A DNA stretch of 38,301 nucleotides from Paracoccus sp. UBA889 (GCA_002294185.1 DBFD01000074.1:1-38301), one strand, 5' to 3'. Counted from the stretch's first letter, positions 16,861 through 27,438 are shown. Notes: a model not told the origin generated them from the letters alone. A program made the numbers and translations.

Positions 16861-16979
16861 CCGTGATCGCGCGCCGGTTGTCGCTGATAAGGCCCGATCA
16901 ATCTTTAATGCTTCAAGGGCCACCTAAAGGCTTGCCAGATCGGTGTTTTAGCGGGCAGTCTTGCGATCACGGTCGCAAG
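16861..16979. promoter_or_regulatory. inverted repeats in the divergent region before the TRAP operon
   Basis: CCGTGATCGC (16861-16870) recurs in inverted form as GCGATCACGG (16963-16972), an exact 10-bp match. The right copy sits inside a second dyad, CTTGCGA-N6-TCGCAAG (16960-16979), which ends 42 nt before dctP. These could be binding sites for a regulator encoded elsewhere. Confidence 0.4.
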
Positions 16980-17021
16980 AGGGTCACGAGGAAGGCCCGG
17001 ATCGAACAGGGAGGTAAGACG

Positions 17022-18164
17022 ATGACCAAGACGAATGAAACTGCGGGGCCGGTGTCGCGGCGCTCGTTCCTGCGCCGTGGCGGCGCTGTCGCCGGCGGTG
17101 CCGCCGCCAGCACGCTGCTGGCCGCGCCGGCGGTTCTGGCGCAATCGCCGATGGTGCTGAAGATGCAGACCAGCTGGCCCGCGTCCGACATCTGGCAGAC
17201 CATGGCGCAGCAATACGTGGACCGGGTCGAGGCGATGTCGGGCGGGCGGCTGAAGATCGACCTGCTGCCGGCAGGCGCGGTCGTGGGCGCCTTTCAGGTC
17301 ATGGACGGGGTCAGCGACGGGGTGATCGACATCGCCCATTCGGTCGCGGCCTATTGGTATGGCAAGAACAAGGCGGCGTCGCTGTTCGGCACCGGCCCGG
17401 TCTTCGGCGGCGATCCCACCAACATGCTGTCGTGGTTCTACCAGGGCGGCGGCCAGGATCTGTATCGCGAACTGACGCAGGATTCGATGGGGCTGAACGT
17501 GATCGGCATGTTCGGCTTTCCGATGCCCGCCCAGCCCTTCGGCTGGTTCAAGAACCCGATCAACGGGGTCGACGACATCAAGGGGATCAAGTACCGCACC
17601 GTCGGGCTTGCGGCGGATCTGCTGCAATCCATGGGCATGTCGGTGGCCCAGCTTCCTGGCGGCGAGATCGTGCCTGCGATGGAACGCGGCGTCATCGACG
17701 CGTTCGAGTTCAACAACCCGTCCTCGGACATGCGATTCGGCGCTCAGGACGTGGCCAAGAACTATTATCTGGGCAGCTATCACCAGGCCTCCGAGGCGTT
17801 CGAGTTTCTCTTCAACCGCGACCTGATGGAGACGCTGGACCCCGATCTGCGCGCAATCCTGGAACATGGGGTCGAGGCGGTTTCGACCTATAACACCGCC
17901 TTCGCGCTGGACAATTATTCGTCCGACCTGCAGAAGCTGCGCGACGGCGGCGTGACGGTGCGCAAGACCCCGCAGGACATCCTGTCGGCCCAGCTTGACG
18001 CCTGGTCCGAGATGATCACCACGCTTGAACAGGATCCCTTCATCAAGAAGGTGCTGGACAGCCAGCGCGACTGGGTCAAGCGCACGGTGTTCTACGAACT
18101 GATGGACAAGCCCGACTACACGCTGGCCTACGAACATTTCTTCCCCGGCGAGCTGAAGCTTTAA
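17022..18164 (+). CDS. dctP: TRAP transporter substrate-binding protein, mannitol/chloroaromatic type, Tat-exported
   Basis: The 380-residue protein begins with a twin-arginine signal (VSRRSFLRRGG, residues 11-21, cleavage near A40). The mature domain is a DctP-type binding protein, with MVLKMQTSWPASDIWQT at its N-terminus and LPGGEIVPAMERGVIDAFEFNNP, which includes the region around the ligand-contacting arginine of the family. Tat export is characteristic of the so-called mannitol/chloroaromatic subgroup. GGGAGGTAAG precedes the ATG at 17022; longer in-frame starts would put the signal internally. It heads an operon with dctQ, dctM, an amidase and a small membrane protein. The ligand is unknown, probably an organic acid. 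Confidence 0.9.
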   Translation: MTKTNETAGPVSRRSFLRRGGAVAGGAAASTLLAAPAVLAQSPMVLKMQTSWPASDIWQTMAQQYVDRVEAMSGGRLKIDLLPAGAVVGAFQVMDGVSDGVIDIAHSVAAYWYGKNKAASLFGTGPVFGGDPTNMLSWFYQGGGQDLYRELTQDSMGLNVIGMFGFPMPAQPFGWFKNPINGVDDIKGIKYRTVGLAADLLQSMGMSVAQLPGGEIVPAMERGVIDAFEFNNPSSDMRFGAQDVAKNYYLGSYHQASEAFEFLFNRDLMETLDPDLRAILEHGVEAVSTYNTAFALDNYSSDLQKLRDGGVTVRKTPQDILSAQLDAWSEMITTLEQDPFIKKVLDSQRDWVKRTVFYELMDKPDYTLAYEHFFPGELKL

Positions 18165-18223
18165 ATCAGACAGGGCCCGTTCCGCCACACAGCGCGGGGC
18201 GGGCCTGACCGAAAGGGTTTCCC

Positions 18224-18808
18224 ATGCTGTCCTTCATCCGCTTCGCCGACAACCTGTCGGGATGGTTCGGCAAGTCGTTCGGCTGGCTCATTCTGCTGAT
18301 GACCTTCGGCGTCAGCTACGAGGTCTTCGTGCGCTACGTGCTGAACAGCCCGACAAGCTGGTCGCTGGATGTGTCCTTCATCATGTATGGAACGCTGTTC
18401 ATGATGGGCGGAGCCTATACCCTGTCGCGCGGCGGCCATGTCAGGGGCGATTTCCTCTATCGGCTCTGGCCTGTCAGGGTGCAGGGCGCGGTGGATTTCG
18501 TCCTGTACCTGCTGTTCTTTTTTCCCGGTGTCACCGCCCTGATCCTGTCGGGCTGGAAATATGCCAGCAGGTCCTGGCAATACGGCGAGGTCAGCGTGAA
18601 CAGCCCCGCCGGCATCCCGATCTATCAATTCAAGTCGGTCATCGTGGCGGCGGGGATCCTGCTGTTCATCCAGGGCCTGGCGCAGCTGATGCGCAGCATC
18701 ATCGCCATGCGCGACGGCGTCTGGATCAAGGCCGACGAGGATGTCGAGGAAACCGAAGAACTTCTGCTGCGCGATCAGGCGCCGCGGGCCGGTGTGCATG
18801 TCGACTGA
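18224..18808 (+). CDS. dctQ: TRAP transporter small permease subunit
   Basis: The 194-residue inner-membrane protein has four hydrophobic segments (about 18-35, 50-70, 90-110 and 138-158), as in DctQ. The family signature is seen in VFVRYVLNSPTSWSLDVSFIMYGTLFMMGGAYTL. The C-terminal 35 residues are acidic and cytoplasmic. GAAAGGG lies upstream of the ATG. It lies 59 bp after dctP and 39 bp before dctM in the same operon, and forms the membrane complex with DctM. Confidence 0.92.
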   Translation: MLSFIRFADNLSGWFGKSFGWLILLMTFGVSYEVFVRYVLNSPTSWSLDVSFIMYGTLFMMGGAYTLSRGGHVRGDFLYRLWPVRVQGAVDFVLYLLFFFPGVTALILSGWKYASRSWQYGEVSVNSPAGIPIYQFKSVIVAAGILLFIQGLAQLMRSIIAMRDGVWIKADEDVEETEELLLRDQAPRAGVHVD

Positions 18809-18847
18809 CCTGCCTGATCCCACTGATCCCAGCACGGAGACGCGCGC

Positions 18848-20266
18848 GTGACAGATCCGCAGATTGCCCTGTTCATGCTGGGCATATTCATCTTCCTGGT
18901 CTTTCTGGGCTTTCCCATCGCCTTCACGCTGATGGCCCTGGGGATCGGCTTTGGCTATTACGCCTATTTCGATGCCGCGCGCATGTGGCGTGCGCTGGAC
19001 CGGCTGCCCGAGGATGCGGCCTGGCTGACGCAGAAATGGACCTGGCTCGAAGGATTCTACAACAACCGCATCTTCGATCTGTTCATCAACCAGACCTATA
19101 CCGTCATGTCCAACGAGGTGCTGACGGCGGTGCCGCTGTTCCTGTTCATGGGCTATGTGGTCGAGCGGGCCAATATCGTCGATCGGCTGTTCTCGACGCT
19201 GGCGATCGCCTCGCGCCGGATGCCCGGTTCGATGGGTGTGGCCGCGCTGATCACCTGCGCGCTGTTCGCCACCGCGACCGGCATCGTCGGTGCCGTGGTC
19301 ACGCTGATGGGATTGCTGGCGCTGCCGGCAATGCTGAAGGCGCGCTATGACCCGCGCTTTGCCAGCGGCATCATCTGCGCCGGCGGCACGCTGGGCATCC
19401 TGATTCCGCCCTCGATCATGCTGATCGTCTATGCCGCGGCCTCGGGCGTGTCGATCGTGCGCCTTTATGCGGGTGCGATGCTGCCCGGACTGGTGCTGGT
19501 GGGCCTCTATCTGACCTATGTCGTCGGCCGGTCGATCCTGCAACCTTCGGTCGCGCCGCGCCCGACCGAGGACGAGGTGCCCACCGTGCCCACGGGCCGG
19601 CTGATCGTGATGCTGATCACCTCGTTCTTTCCGCTGGCCTTCCTGATCCTGGCCGTCCTGGGCTCGATCCTGTTCGGTCTGGCCACACCGACCGAGGCGG
19701 CGGCGATCGGCGCGCTTGGCGGCATGGTTCTGGCGGTGATCTATCGCGCGATGACGTTCCAGCGGTTGCGCGAATCCGTCTATCTGACCGTGCGCACCAC
19801 GGCGATGGTCTGCTGGCTGTTCGTCGGATCCTACACCTTCTCGTCGGTCTTCTCCTATTTGGGGGGCGAACAGGTGATCGCGGAATTCGTCGGCGGGCTG
19901 GACCTGACGCCGCTGCAATTCCTGCTGCTGGCGCAACTGATCATCTTCCTGCTGGGCTGGCCGCTGGAATGGTCCGAGATCATCATCATCTTCGTGCCGA
20001 TCTTCCTGCCGCTGTTGCCGCTGTTCGACATCGATCCGTTGTTCTTCGGCATCCTCGTGGCGCTGAACCTGCAAACCTCGTTCCTGACCCCGCCGATGGC
20101 GATGTCGGCCTATTACCTAAAGGGGATAGCCCCGCCCGAGGTCAAGCTGACCGACATCTTCTCGGGTGTGATGCCGTTCCTGCTGATGGTCTTCATGGCC
20201 ATGGCGCTCATGTATATCTGGCCCGATATCGTCTTCGTGCTGCCCAGGATGATCTATGGCTCATGA
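18848..20266 (+). CDS. dctM: TRAP transporter large permease subunit
   Basis: The 472-residue inner-membrane protein has about 12 hydrophobic segments and is the sodium-coupled transport subunit. Typical elements are FLGFPIAFTLMALGIGFGYY, AAGTL-like CAGGTLGILIPPSIMLIVYA and LATPTEAAAIGALGGMVLAV. Between the second and third segments is the extra hydrophilic stretch (RALDRLPEDAAWLTQKW) seen in the mannitol/chloroaromatic subgroup. The start is GTG at 18848 with CGGAG upstream. Its end overlaps the amidase start by 11 nt, so translation of the two is coupled. Confidence 0.92.
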   Translation: MTDPQIALFMLGIFIFLVFLGFPIAFTLMALGIGFGYYAYFDAARMWRALDRLPEDAAWLTQKWTWLEGFYNNRIFDLFINQTYTVMSNEVLTAVPLFLFMGYVVERANIVDRLFSTLAIASRRMPGSMGVAALITCALFATATGIVGAVVTLMGLLALPAMLKARYDPRFASGIICAGGTLGILIPPSIMLIVYAAASGVSIVRLYAGAMLPGLVLVGLYLTYVVGRSILQPSVAPRPTEDEVPTVPTGRLIVMLITSFFPLAFLILAVLGSILFGLATPTEAAAIGALGGMVLAVIYRAMTFQRLRESVYLTVRTTAMVCWLFVGSYTFSSVFSYLGGEQVIAEFVGGLDLTPLQFLLLAQLIIFLLGWPLEWSEIIIIFVPIFLPLLPLFDIDPLFFGILVALNLQTSFLTPPMAMSAYYLKGIAPPEVKLTDIFSGVMPFLLMVFMAMALMYIWPDIVFVLPRMIYGS

Positions 20267-21611
20267 TCCGGCCTCCCTGGGCGCGCGCGCCCTTCGCGAC
20301 CTGATCGCCTCGGGCGCGCTGTCGGCCGAGGCGGCCACCGCCGCCTGTCTGAAACGCATCGCCGAGACCGAGCCGCAATTGCGGGCCTGGGCCTTCGTCG
20401 ATGGCCAGGACGCCGTGGCACAGGCACGGGCGCTTGACGCCCGACGCAAGGCCGGCGCGGCGATCGGTCCGCTGCATGGCGTGCCGGTGGGAATCAAGGA
20501 CGTGATCGACACGGCAGGGATGCCGACGGAACGCGGAACCCCGGTCGAAAAGGGCCGCGTCCCGCCCGAGGATGCCCATCTGGTCGCAAGGCTGCGCGCG
20601 GCGGGCGCGGTCGTCATCGGCAAGACGGCGACGACCGAACTGGCGTATCTGGCGCCCTCGCAGGCGCGCAATCCGCACGACCCGCAGCGGACGCCCGGCG
20701 GTTCCTCATCGGGATCGGCGGTGGCGGTCGCCTCGGGGCAGGTGCCTTTGGCGGTGGGGACCCAGACCGGCGGCTCGGTAATTCGCCCGGCTTCCTATTG
20801 CGGCACGGTCGGCTTCAAGCCCAGCTTCGGCCTGATCGGCCGGACCGGAGTTCTGACGCAATCGCCGTTTCTGGATACGGTGGGCGGCTTCGCGCGTTCG
20901 CTCGAGGATGTCGCGCTGCTGGTCGAGGCGATGGCAGGCCACGACCCGCAGGATCAGGCGACCGCGATGCAGCCGGTCCCGCGCCTTTCTGACGCTGCCA
21001 TGCAGCAGCCGCCGCTGCCGCCGCTGCTGGCGGTGGTCAGCCTGCCGGGGGCCGAATCGCCGATGCAGCAGGCCATGGCAGAACTGACCGCCGAGTTGGG
21101 CGACCGCGCCCACGGCGTCGATCTGCCCCCCGCCTTCGCCGAGGCCGAATCGATCCGCCGCCGCATCAATCTGGCCGAGATGGCGCGATGCTATTATCCG
21201 CTGGAACGGCGCGGCGCCGCGGCGCTGTCGCCGCAGATGCGCGCCGCCCTGACCGAAGGACAGGGGATCCTGGCGCGTGATTACCTTGCGGCGCTTGATT
21301 GGCGTCAGGTGCTGAATGCGGGGCTGGACGACCTGCTCAGCCGCTGCGACGCGATCCTGTGCCCGGCTGCGACCGGACCCGCCCCGGCCATCGGCGAGGG
21401 CAGCACCGGCTCGGCCGCCATGAACGGGCCCTGGACCCTGTGCGGTGTGCCGGCGATCAGCCTGCCCCTGCTGGCGGATGAAAACGGCCTGCCGATGGGT
21501 GTCCAGCTGATCGGACGGCGCGGCGAGGATGCGCGGCTTCTGCGCGTCGCGGCATGGCTGACTGCACGCCTCGACGCGTCCGAAGAAAGCGAATCGAGGA
21601 GGTTCGGATGA
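20256..21611 (+). CDS. amidase-signature family amidohydrolase
   Basis: The 451-residue protein carries the full Ser-cisSer-Lys triad of the amidase signature family. K81 lies in GVPVGIKDVID, the cis-serine S150 in PGGSSSGSA and the nucleophile S174 in GTQTGGSVIRPAS; the spacing (24 and 93 residues) matches the family. It hydrolyses an amide to a carboxylic acid and ammonia; no export signal is seen, so it is cytoplasmic. AGGATGA lies ahead of the ATG at 20256, which overlaps dctM by 11 nt. The coupling suggests that the TRAP substrate is the amide itself or an amide-containing acid. GatA is less likely, as no gatB or gatC is nearby. Confidence 0.88.
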   Translation: MAHDPASLGARALRDLIASGALSAEAATAACLKRIAETEPQLRAWAFVDGQDAVAQARALDARRKAGAAIGPLHGVPVGIKDVIDTAGMPTERGTPVEKGRVPPEDAHLVARLRAAGAVVIGKTATTELAYLAPSQARNPHDPQRTPGGSSSGSAVAVASGQVPLAVGTQTGGSVIRPASYCGTVGFKPSFGLIGRTGVLTQSPFLDTVGGFARSLEDVALLVEAMAGHDPQDQATAMQPVPRLSDAAMQQPPLPPLLAVVSLPGAESPMQQAMAELTAELGDRAHGVDLPPAFAEAESIRRRINLAEMARCYYPLERRGAAALSPQMRAALTEGQGILARDYLAALDWRQVLNAGLDDLLSRCDAILCPAATGPAPAIGEGSTGSAAMNGPWTLCGVPAISLPLLADENGLPMGVQLIGRRGEDARLLRVAAWLTARLDASEESESRRFG

Positions 21612-21817
21612 CGGACAGGATCTTGGCCCTGCTGGCCTTCGTCGTTCTTGCGGCGTTTCTGATCATTCTGGTCTGGCATGTGCCACGGCTGGATCTTGGC
21701 GGTGTCGTCCTGCTGACGCTGATCTTCGCGGGAATCGACATGGCGGCGGTCATGCGCAGTCACGACCGCAAAGATCACACCGGCCAGGATGACACGGAAA
21801 ACGGTGCCGGAGGCTGA
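21608..21817 (+). CDS. small two-segment membrane protein, unknown function
   Basis: The 69-residue protein starts with an ATGA overlap on the amidase stop, preceded by GAGGAGG, so it is a real, coupled gene. Two hydrophobic helices (about 5-23 and 31-49) are separated by a short loop (WHVPRLDLGG), and a polar tail rich in D, R, H and G ends the protein. I do not recognise a family. As the last gene of the TRAP-amidase operon it could be an accessory subunit, or it could anchor or regulate the amidase; nothing in its sequence decides this. Confidence 0.7.
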   Translation: MTDRILALLAFVVLAAFLIILVWHVPRLDLGGVVLLTLIFAGIDMAAVMRSHDRKDHTGQDDTENGAGG

Positions 21818-21837
21818 TCTTCTCCGCCAGAATGAAC

Positions 21838-21862
21838 GGGGCCGCTTTCGCCTTGCGGCCCC
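21838..21862. terminator. perfect hairpin between the TRAP operon and the convergent tRNA
   Basis: GGGGCCGC (21838-21845) and GCGGCCCC (21855-21862) form an exact 8-bp, very GC-rich stem with loop TTTCGCCTT. It lies 21 bp after the last gene of the TRAP operon and 28 bp beyond the tRNA 3' end on the other strand, so it can act in both directions. No strong T-run is present on either side. Confidence 0.55.
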
Positions 21863-21889
21863 AGCCGAGTCTTGGGTCGGAATGTTTGA

Positions 21890-21964
21890 TGGTGGGTGAT
21901 GACGGATTTGAACCGCCGACATCTTCGATGTGAACGAAGCGCTCTACCGCTGAGCTAATCACCC
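21890..21964 (-). tRNA. tRNA-Val(CAC)
   Basis: A complete 75-nt cloverleaf with encoded CCA (21890-21892 on the plus strand as TGG). The acceptor GGGTGAT pairs with ATCACCC. The D arm is AGCTCAGCGGTAGAGC. The anticodon stem CTTCG/CGAAG encloses TTCACAT, giving anticodon CAC, which reads GUG. The T arm is GGCGGTTCAAATCC. Confidence 0.96.
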
Positions 21965-22030
21965 GGTGGACGGGCTTTTAGCCGCAGGGTGCTGACGATG
22001 CAAGACCGGATCGGCGCGAAATGCCGCGTG

Positions 22031-22306
22031 TCAGGATGCGGGCTTGCGGCGCAGGCGCAGCGTGATCACGTCGCCGCCGCGCAGATCCTTTTCCAGATTC
22101 ACCCGGCCCCGGCCCAGAGGCGGCACCGCCAGCGTCTGTCCGGCCGACAGGGCCTCGCCAAGCTGTGCCAGTGTCGCGTCGATGATCGGCCGCGCCTCGG
22201 ACCTCTTCGCGCCGGTCGCTGCCAGAACCCGCTCGACGAAATCCTTTTTCTGGACAACCCGTGCAGGCTGCGGATTTTTCGGTGCCGCCCCGTCGCTTTT
22301 CACCAT
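22031..22306 (-). CDS. divergent HU/IHF-like DNA-binding protein lacking the DNA-binding arm
   Basis: The 91-residue protein has a basic, proline-rich N-terminal tail (about 1-17). The two-helix HU dimerisation core follows (VQKKDFVERVLAATG and KRSEARPIIDATLAQLGEAL), then a beta strand and turn (TLAVPPLGRGRVNLEKDLRGGD). The long beta arm with the RNPQTGE motif and the last helix of ordinary HU are missing. The ATG at 22306 follows GAGGGGTTGGGAA; an ATG five codons earlier lacks a site. It lies downstream of lon on the same strand, the position of hupB in many proteobacteria, but beyond lon's terminator, so it needs its own promoter. It probably modulates or binds DNA differently from HU. Confidence 0.75.
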   Translation of the reverse strand: MVKSDGAAPKNPQPARVVQKKDFVERVLAATGAKRSEARPIIDATLAQLGEALSAGQTLAVPPLGRGRVNLEKDLRGGDVITLRLRRKPAS

Positions 22307-22397
22307 TTCCCAACCCCTCAATCACAAAACCGGAACATTCGGTTTAGCGTGGCGCATCAATTAACCATTGGTCAATTATGAATCGCCCAAGTTCCGT

Positions 22398-22436
22398 GAA
22401 AAGAAAGCGCCGGGCCAGGAAAACCCTGACCCGGCG
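22398..22436 (-). terminator. intrinsic terminator of lon
   Basis: CGCCGGG (22408-22414) pairs with CCCGGCG (22430-22436). A one-base mismatch and an inner CAGG/CCTG stem around AAAAC continue the hairpin. On the minus strand it is followed directly by CTTTCTTTTC. It starts 33 nt beyond the lon stop codon. This is the clearest rho-independent terminator in the window. Confidence 0.8.
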
Positions 22437-22469
22437 GCTGCCAAGTTCACCAACTGCAAGTTGCGGCGA

Positions 22470-24887
<2,418 letters not shown>

Positions 24888-25002
24888 TGCTTTGCGTTCC
24901 TTTCCTGCCCGAAGCCGTGGCCCCGTCATGGCGACGCACGGCCCCTGCATCGCGACAATCTAGGCGCGGCACGGGCCGCGTTCAATATGACGGAGAGAAT
25001 AC

Positions 25003-25036
25003 CACATATTATGTGACACCGCCGGCGGGACGCAAA
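25003..25036 (-). promoter_or_regulatory. candidate lon promoter with overlapping palindrome
   Basis: CACATA-T-TATGTG (25003-25015) is a perfect 13-bp dyad. On the minus strand it contains CATAAT (25013-25008), a 5-of-6 match to a -10, with TTTGCG (25036-25031) exactly 17 nt upstream. That would give a leader of about 110 nt. The dyad over the -10 is where a repressor would act. I see no clear alphaproteobacterial heat-shock (RpoH) promoter in this gap. Confidence 0.45.
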
Positions 25037-25181
25037 TGGATGTAAGTCCGGCGGGCGCGCAATCGGAAATCCGGGATGGCGTCTGCCGGATTGCGGGCCC
25101 GGCCGACGCCCTGCCAGGCAGGTCCCGCACCGGATCCCGCAGGACGCCCCGCACCTGCATCGCGAAGCGCGGCCAGCGCCG

Positions 25182-26534
25182 TCAGCGGGGGATCACGATC
25201 TCGGCCCGCAATCCGCCCAGCCGCGCGCCGCGGCCCAGCCGCAACTGACCGCCATGCCCGCGCGCGACATCGGCCGCGATTGCCAGCCCCAGCCCCGCGC
25301 CTTGCCCGCTGTTGCGGTTGCGCGACGGATCCAGCCGGGTAAAGGGGCGCATCGCGGCCTCCAGGCTGTCGTCGGGTATTCCCGGCCCGTCATCCTCGAC
25401 CCCGATCCGCAGGCTGCGCGGGCCCAGGGTCGCGTCGATCTCGGCCCGGCTGCCATAGCGGACGGCATTGCCGATCAGGTTTTCAAGCGCGCGCCGCAGC
25501 ATGTCGCGGCGAAAGGTCGCCTGGCCCTGCGGATCGCCGCTGACCCCCAGCAGCAGGACATCATGGCCCGCCCGTTGCCCATCGCTGGCGATTGCGCCGA
25601 GGAAATCGGCCACGTTGATCGCCTCGGCCGGGCTTTCCCGGGCATCGTCGCGGGCATAGTCCAGAAATGCGTCGATCATGCGGTTCATCTCGGCCAGATC
25701 GGCCTGCATCGCGGCGATGTCATCGGCATCGGGCGGAATGTCGGTCGAGATCATCGACAGCCCAAGCTGCATCCGCGTCAACGGCGTCCGCAGATCGTGG
25801 CTGATCCCCGACATCATCATCTTGCGCTGTTCGTTCTGCCGTTCCAGCCGGTTGCGCATGTCCAGAAACGCGGTGCCGGCGCTGCGGACCTCGGTCGCGC
25901 CGGCAGTCCTGTAGGCGACCACGCGTCCCTTTCCGTATTCCTCGGCCGCCCGTGCCAGCCTGCGGATCGGCCGCAACTGGTTGCGCAGAAAGACCACGGC
26001 GATCCCGCTCATCAGCAGCGAGGTGAAGATCATCAGGACGAATAACTGGTGCGGATTGGTGGCGGTCACGCGGGTGCGGTCGAAGGTGACCGAGAAGGGG
26101 CCGTAGCGGCCCGTCAGGGTGACCGCCACGACGCTGTCGTCGCCGACCAGGTCGATGGCGGTGATGCCGGGCACATTGTTGCGCAATTCGCGGATCAGCA
26201 CCCGACCCGAGAAATCGTAGAAGACCCGGCTGTCGCCCTGCCGCTCCGGCGCCGGAAGCTGCAGCCGCAAGCCCAGCGGCGCGGCGATGGATTGTCCCGC
26301 CAGCTTCGCGGTGGCCAAGTTTTCGGCGCGGTCCATGCGTCGCAGCACGAAGTCCAGTTCGCGCGCCATGCTGGCTGTCATCTGCCGGGTGACACCCTCG
26401 AAATGGCGCTGAAGGATCATCACGCTGACGACCAGGGTGATCACGACCACCGGCAGGATCAGGATCAGCGCCGCCCGTCCATAAAGCCCGCGCGGAAACA
26501 GCCCTTTCAGCCAACTGGTCTCTGTGTGGTTCAA
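25182..26534 (-). CDS. EnvZ-like sensor histidine kinase without an adjacent response regulator
   Basis: The 450-residue protein has two membrane segments (about 19-41 and 163-183) bracketing a periplasmic sensor of about 120 residues. A HAMP region follows (NQLRPIRRLARAAEEYGKG), then the HisKA box GISHDLRTPLTRMQLGLSM with H246 as phosphate acceptor, and an ATPase domain (ENLIGNAVRYG, DDGPGIP, GAGLGLAI). The order and the PLTRMQL box are those of EnvZ-type osmosensors. The only upstream start is TTG at 26534, preceded by AAAGGGG; the first in-frame ATG would delete the first membrane segment. No response regulator gene adjoins it, so its partner must lie elsewhere. It is divergent from the hydrolase gene with 31 bp between starts. 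Confidence 0.88.
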   Translation of the reverse strand: MNHTETSWLKGLFPRGLYGRAALILILPVVVITLVVSVMILQRHFEGVTRQMTASMARELDFVLRRMDRAENLATAKLAGQSIAAPLGLRLQLPAPERQGDSRVFYDFSGRVLIRELRNNVPGITAIDLVGDDSVVAVTLTGRYGPFSVTFDRTRVTATNPHQLFVLMIFTSLLMSGIAVVFLRNQLRPIRRLARAAEEYGKGRVVAYRTAGATEVRSAGTAFLDMRNRLERQNEQRKMMMSGISHDLRTPLTRMQLGLSMISTDIPPDADDIAAMQADLAEMNRMIDAFLDYARDDARESPAEAINVADFLGAIASDGQRAGHDVLLLGVSGDPQGQATFRRDMLRRALENLIGNAVRYGSRAEIDATLGPRSLRIGVEDDGPGIPDDSLEAAMRPFTRLDPSRNRNSGQGAGLGLAIAADVARGHGGQLRLGRGARLGGLRAEIVIPR

Positions 26535-26565
26535 CGTGGCAACCCCTTTCGCGCCACGCTAGGCT

Positions 26566-27438
26566 ATGACGATGAGCGCCGATCCGAAAGAGCCGCTGCG
26601 CATCCTTGCGCCGAACCCCTCGCCGTTGACCGGGCCGGGAACCAACAGCTTCCTGATCGGCCGCGATCATGTCGCGGTCATCGATCCCGGCCCCGACGAT
26701 CCCGGCCATCTGCATGCGATCCTGGACGCGGCACCCGGACCGATCACCCATATCCTGGTGACCCATGCCCATCGCGACCATTCCGCGGGCGCCCTGGCGC
26801 TGTCGCGCCGGACGCAGGCGCCGGTGCTGGCCTTTGGTGCCGCCGAATCGGGCCGCTCGGCGGTGATGCGCCGGCTCGCGGCGGCGGGGATGGAGGGCGG
26901 CGGCGAGGGGCTGGACCGCCATTTCGCGCCCGATCGGGTGCTTCGCGACGGCGACTTGATCGAAAGCCCGGACTGGCGCCTGCAGGCCCTGCACATGCCC
27001 GGCCATGCCGCCAGCCATCTGTGCTTTCTGTGGGGCGATCAGGTCTTTTGCGGCGATCTCGTGATGGGCTGGGCCTCGACCATCATCTCACCGCCGGACG
27101 GGGATCTGATCGATTACCTGCGCTCGCTTGCGCGGCTTGACGCGCTTGCGCCGCGCCGGATGCTGCCTGCCCACGGCGACGCGATCGAAAACCCCGCCGT
27201 CAGGCTGGCCGAACTGGTTGTCCACCGGCGGGAACGCAGCGCCCAGATCCTGGCCGCGCTTTGCCGGCGATCCGATACCGCAGACGGCCTCGCGCAGCGT
27301 CTCTACCAGGACATTGCGCCGGGATTGTTGCCCGCGGCGGCGCGCAACTGCCTGGCCCACCTGATTGCGCTGGCCGAGATCGGCGCGGTCGCGACCGATA
27401 CTGCGATCGGTCCGGGCAGCGTCTTTCGCATCGCTTGA
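26566..27438 (+). CDS. metallo-beta-lactamase-fold hydrolase (LACTB2/glyoxalase II-like)
   Basis: The 290-residue protein has the zinc-binding motif THAHRDH (HxHxDH at 67-72), a further metal histidine in MPGHAASHL, an aspartate in FCGDLVMGW and a histidine in MLPAHGD. The N-terminal NPSPLTGPGTNSFLIG and a C-terminal helical winged domain (about 225-290) match the LACTB2-like branch of the superfamily, which hydrolyses esters, thioesters or RNA. The substrate cannot be told. The start at 26566 has only a weak ribosome site (TAGG), and the ATG two codons later is equally possible. The convergent DUF347 gene is separated by a strong hairpin. Confidence 0.85.
   Translation: MTMSADPKEPLRILAPNPSPLTGPGTNSFLIGRDHVAVIDPGPDDPGHLHAILDAAPGPITHILVTHAHRDHSAGALALSRRTQAPVLAFGAAESGRSAVMRRLAAAGMEGGGEGLDRHFAPDRVLRDGDLIESPDWRLQALHMPGHAASHLCFLWGDQVFCGDLVMGWASTIISPPDGDLIDYLRSLARLDALAPRRMLPAHGDAIENPAVRLAELVVHRRERSAQILAALCRRSDTADGLAQRLYQDIAPGLLPAAARNCLAHLIALAEIGAVATDTAIGPGSVFRIA

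Noticed and set aside
20256-21611. Amidase as GatA of the tRNA amidotransferase
   Set aside because: No gatB or gatC nearby, the gene is coupled to a TRAP permease, and the sequence between the catalytic serine and C-terminus is more like general amidases.
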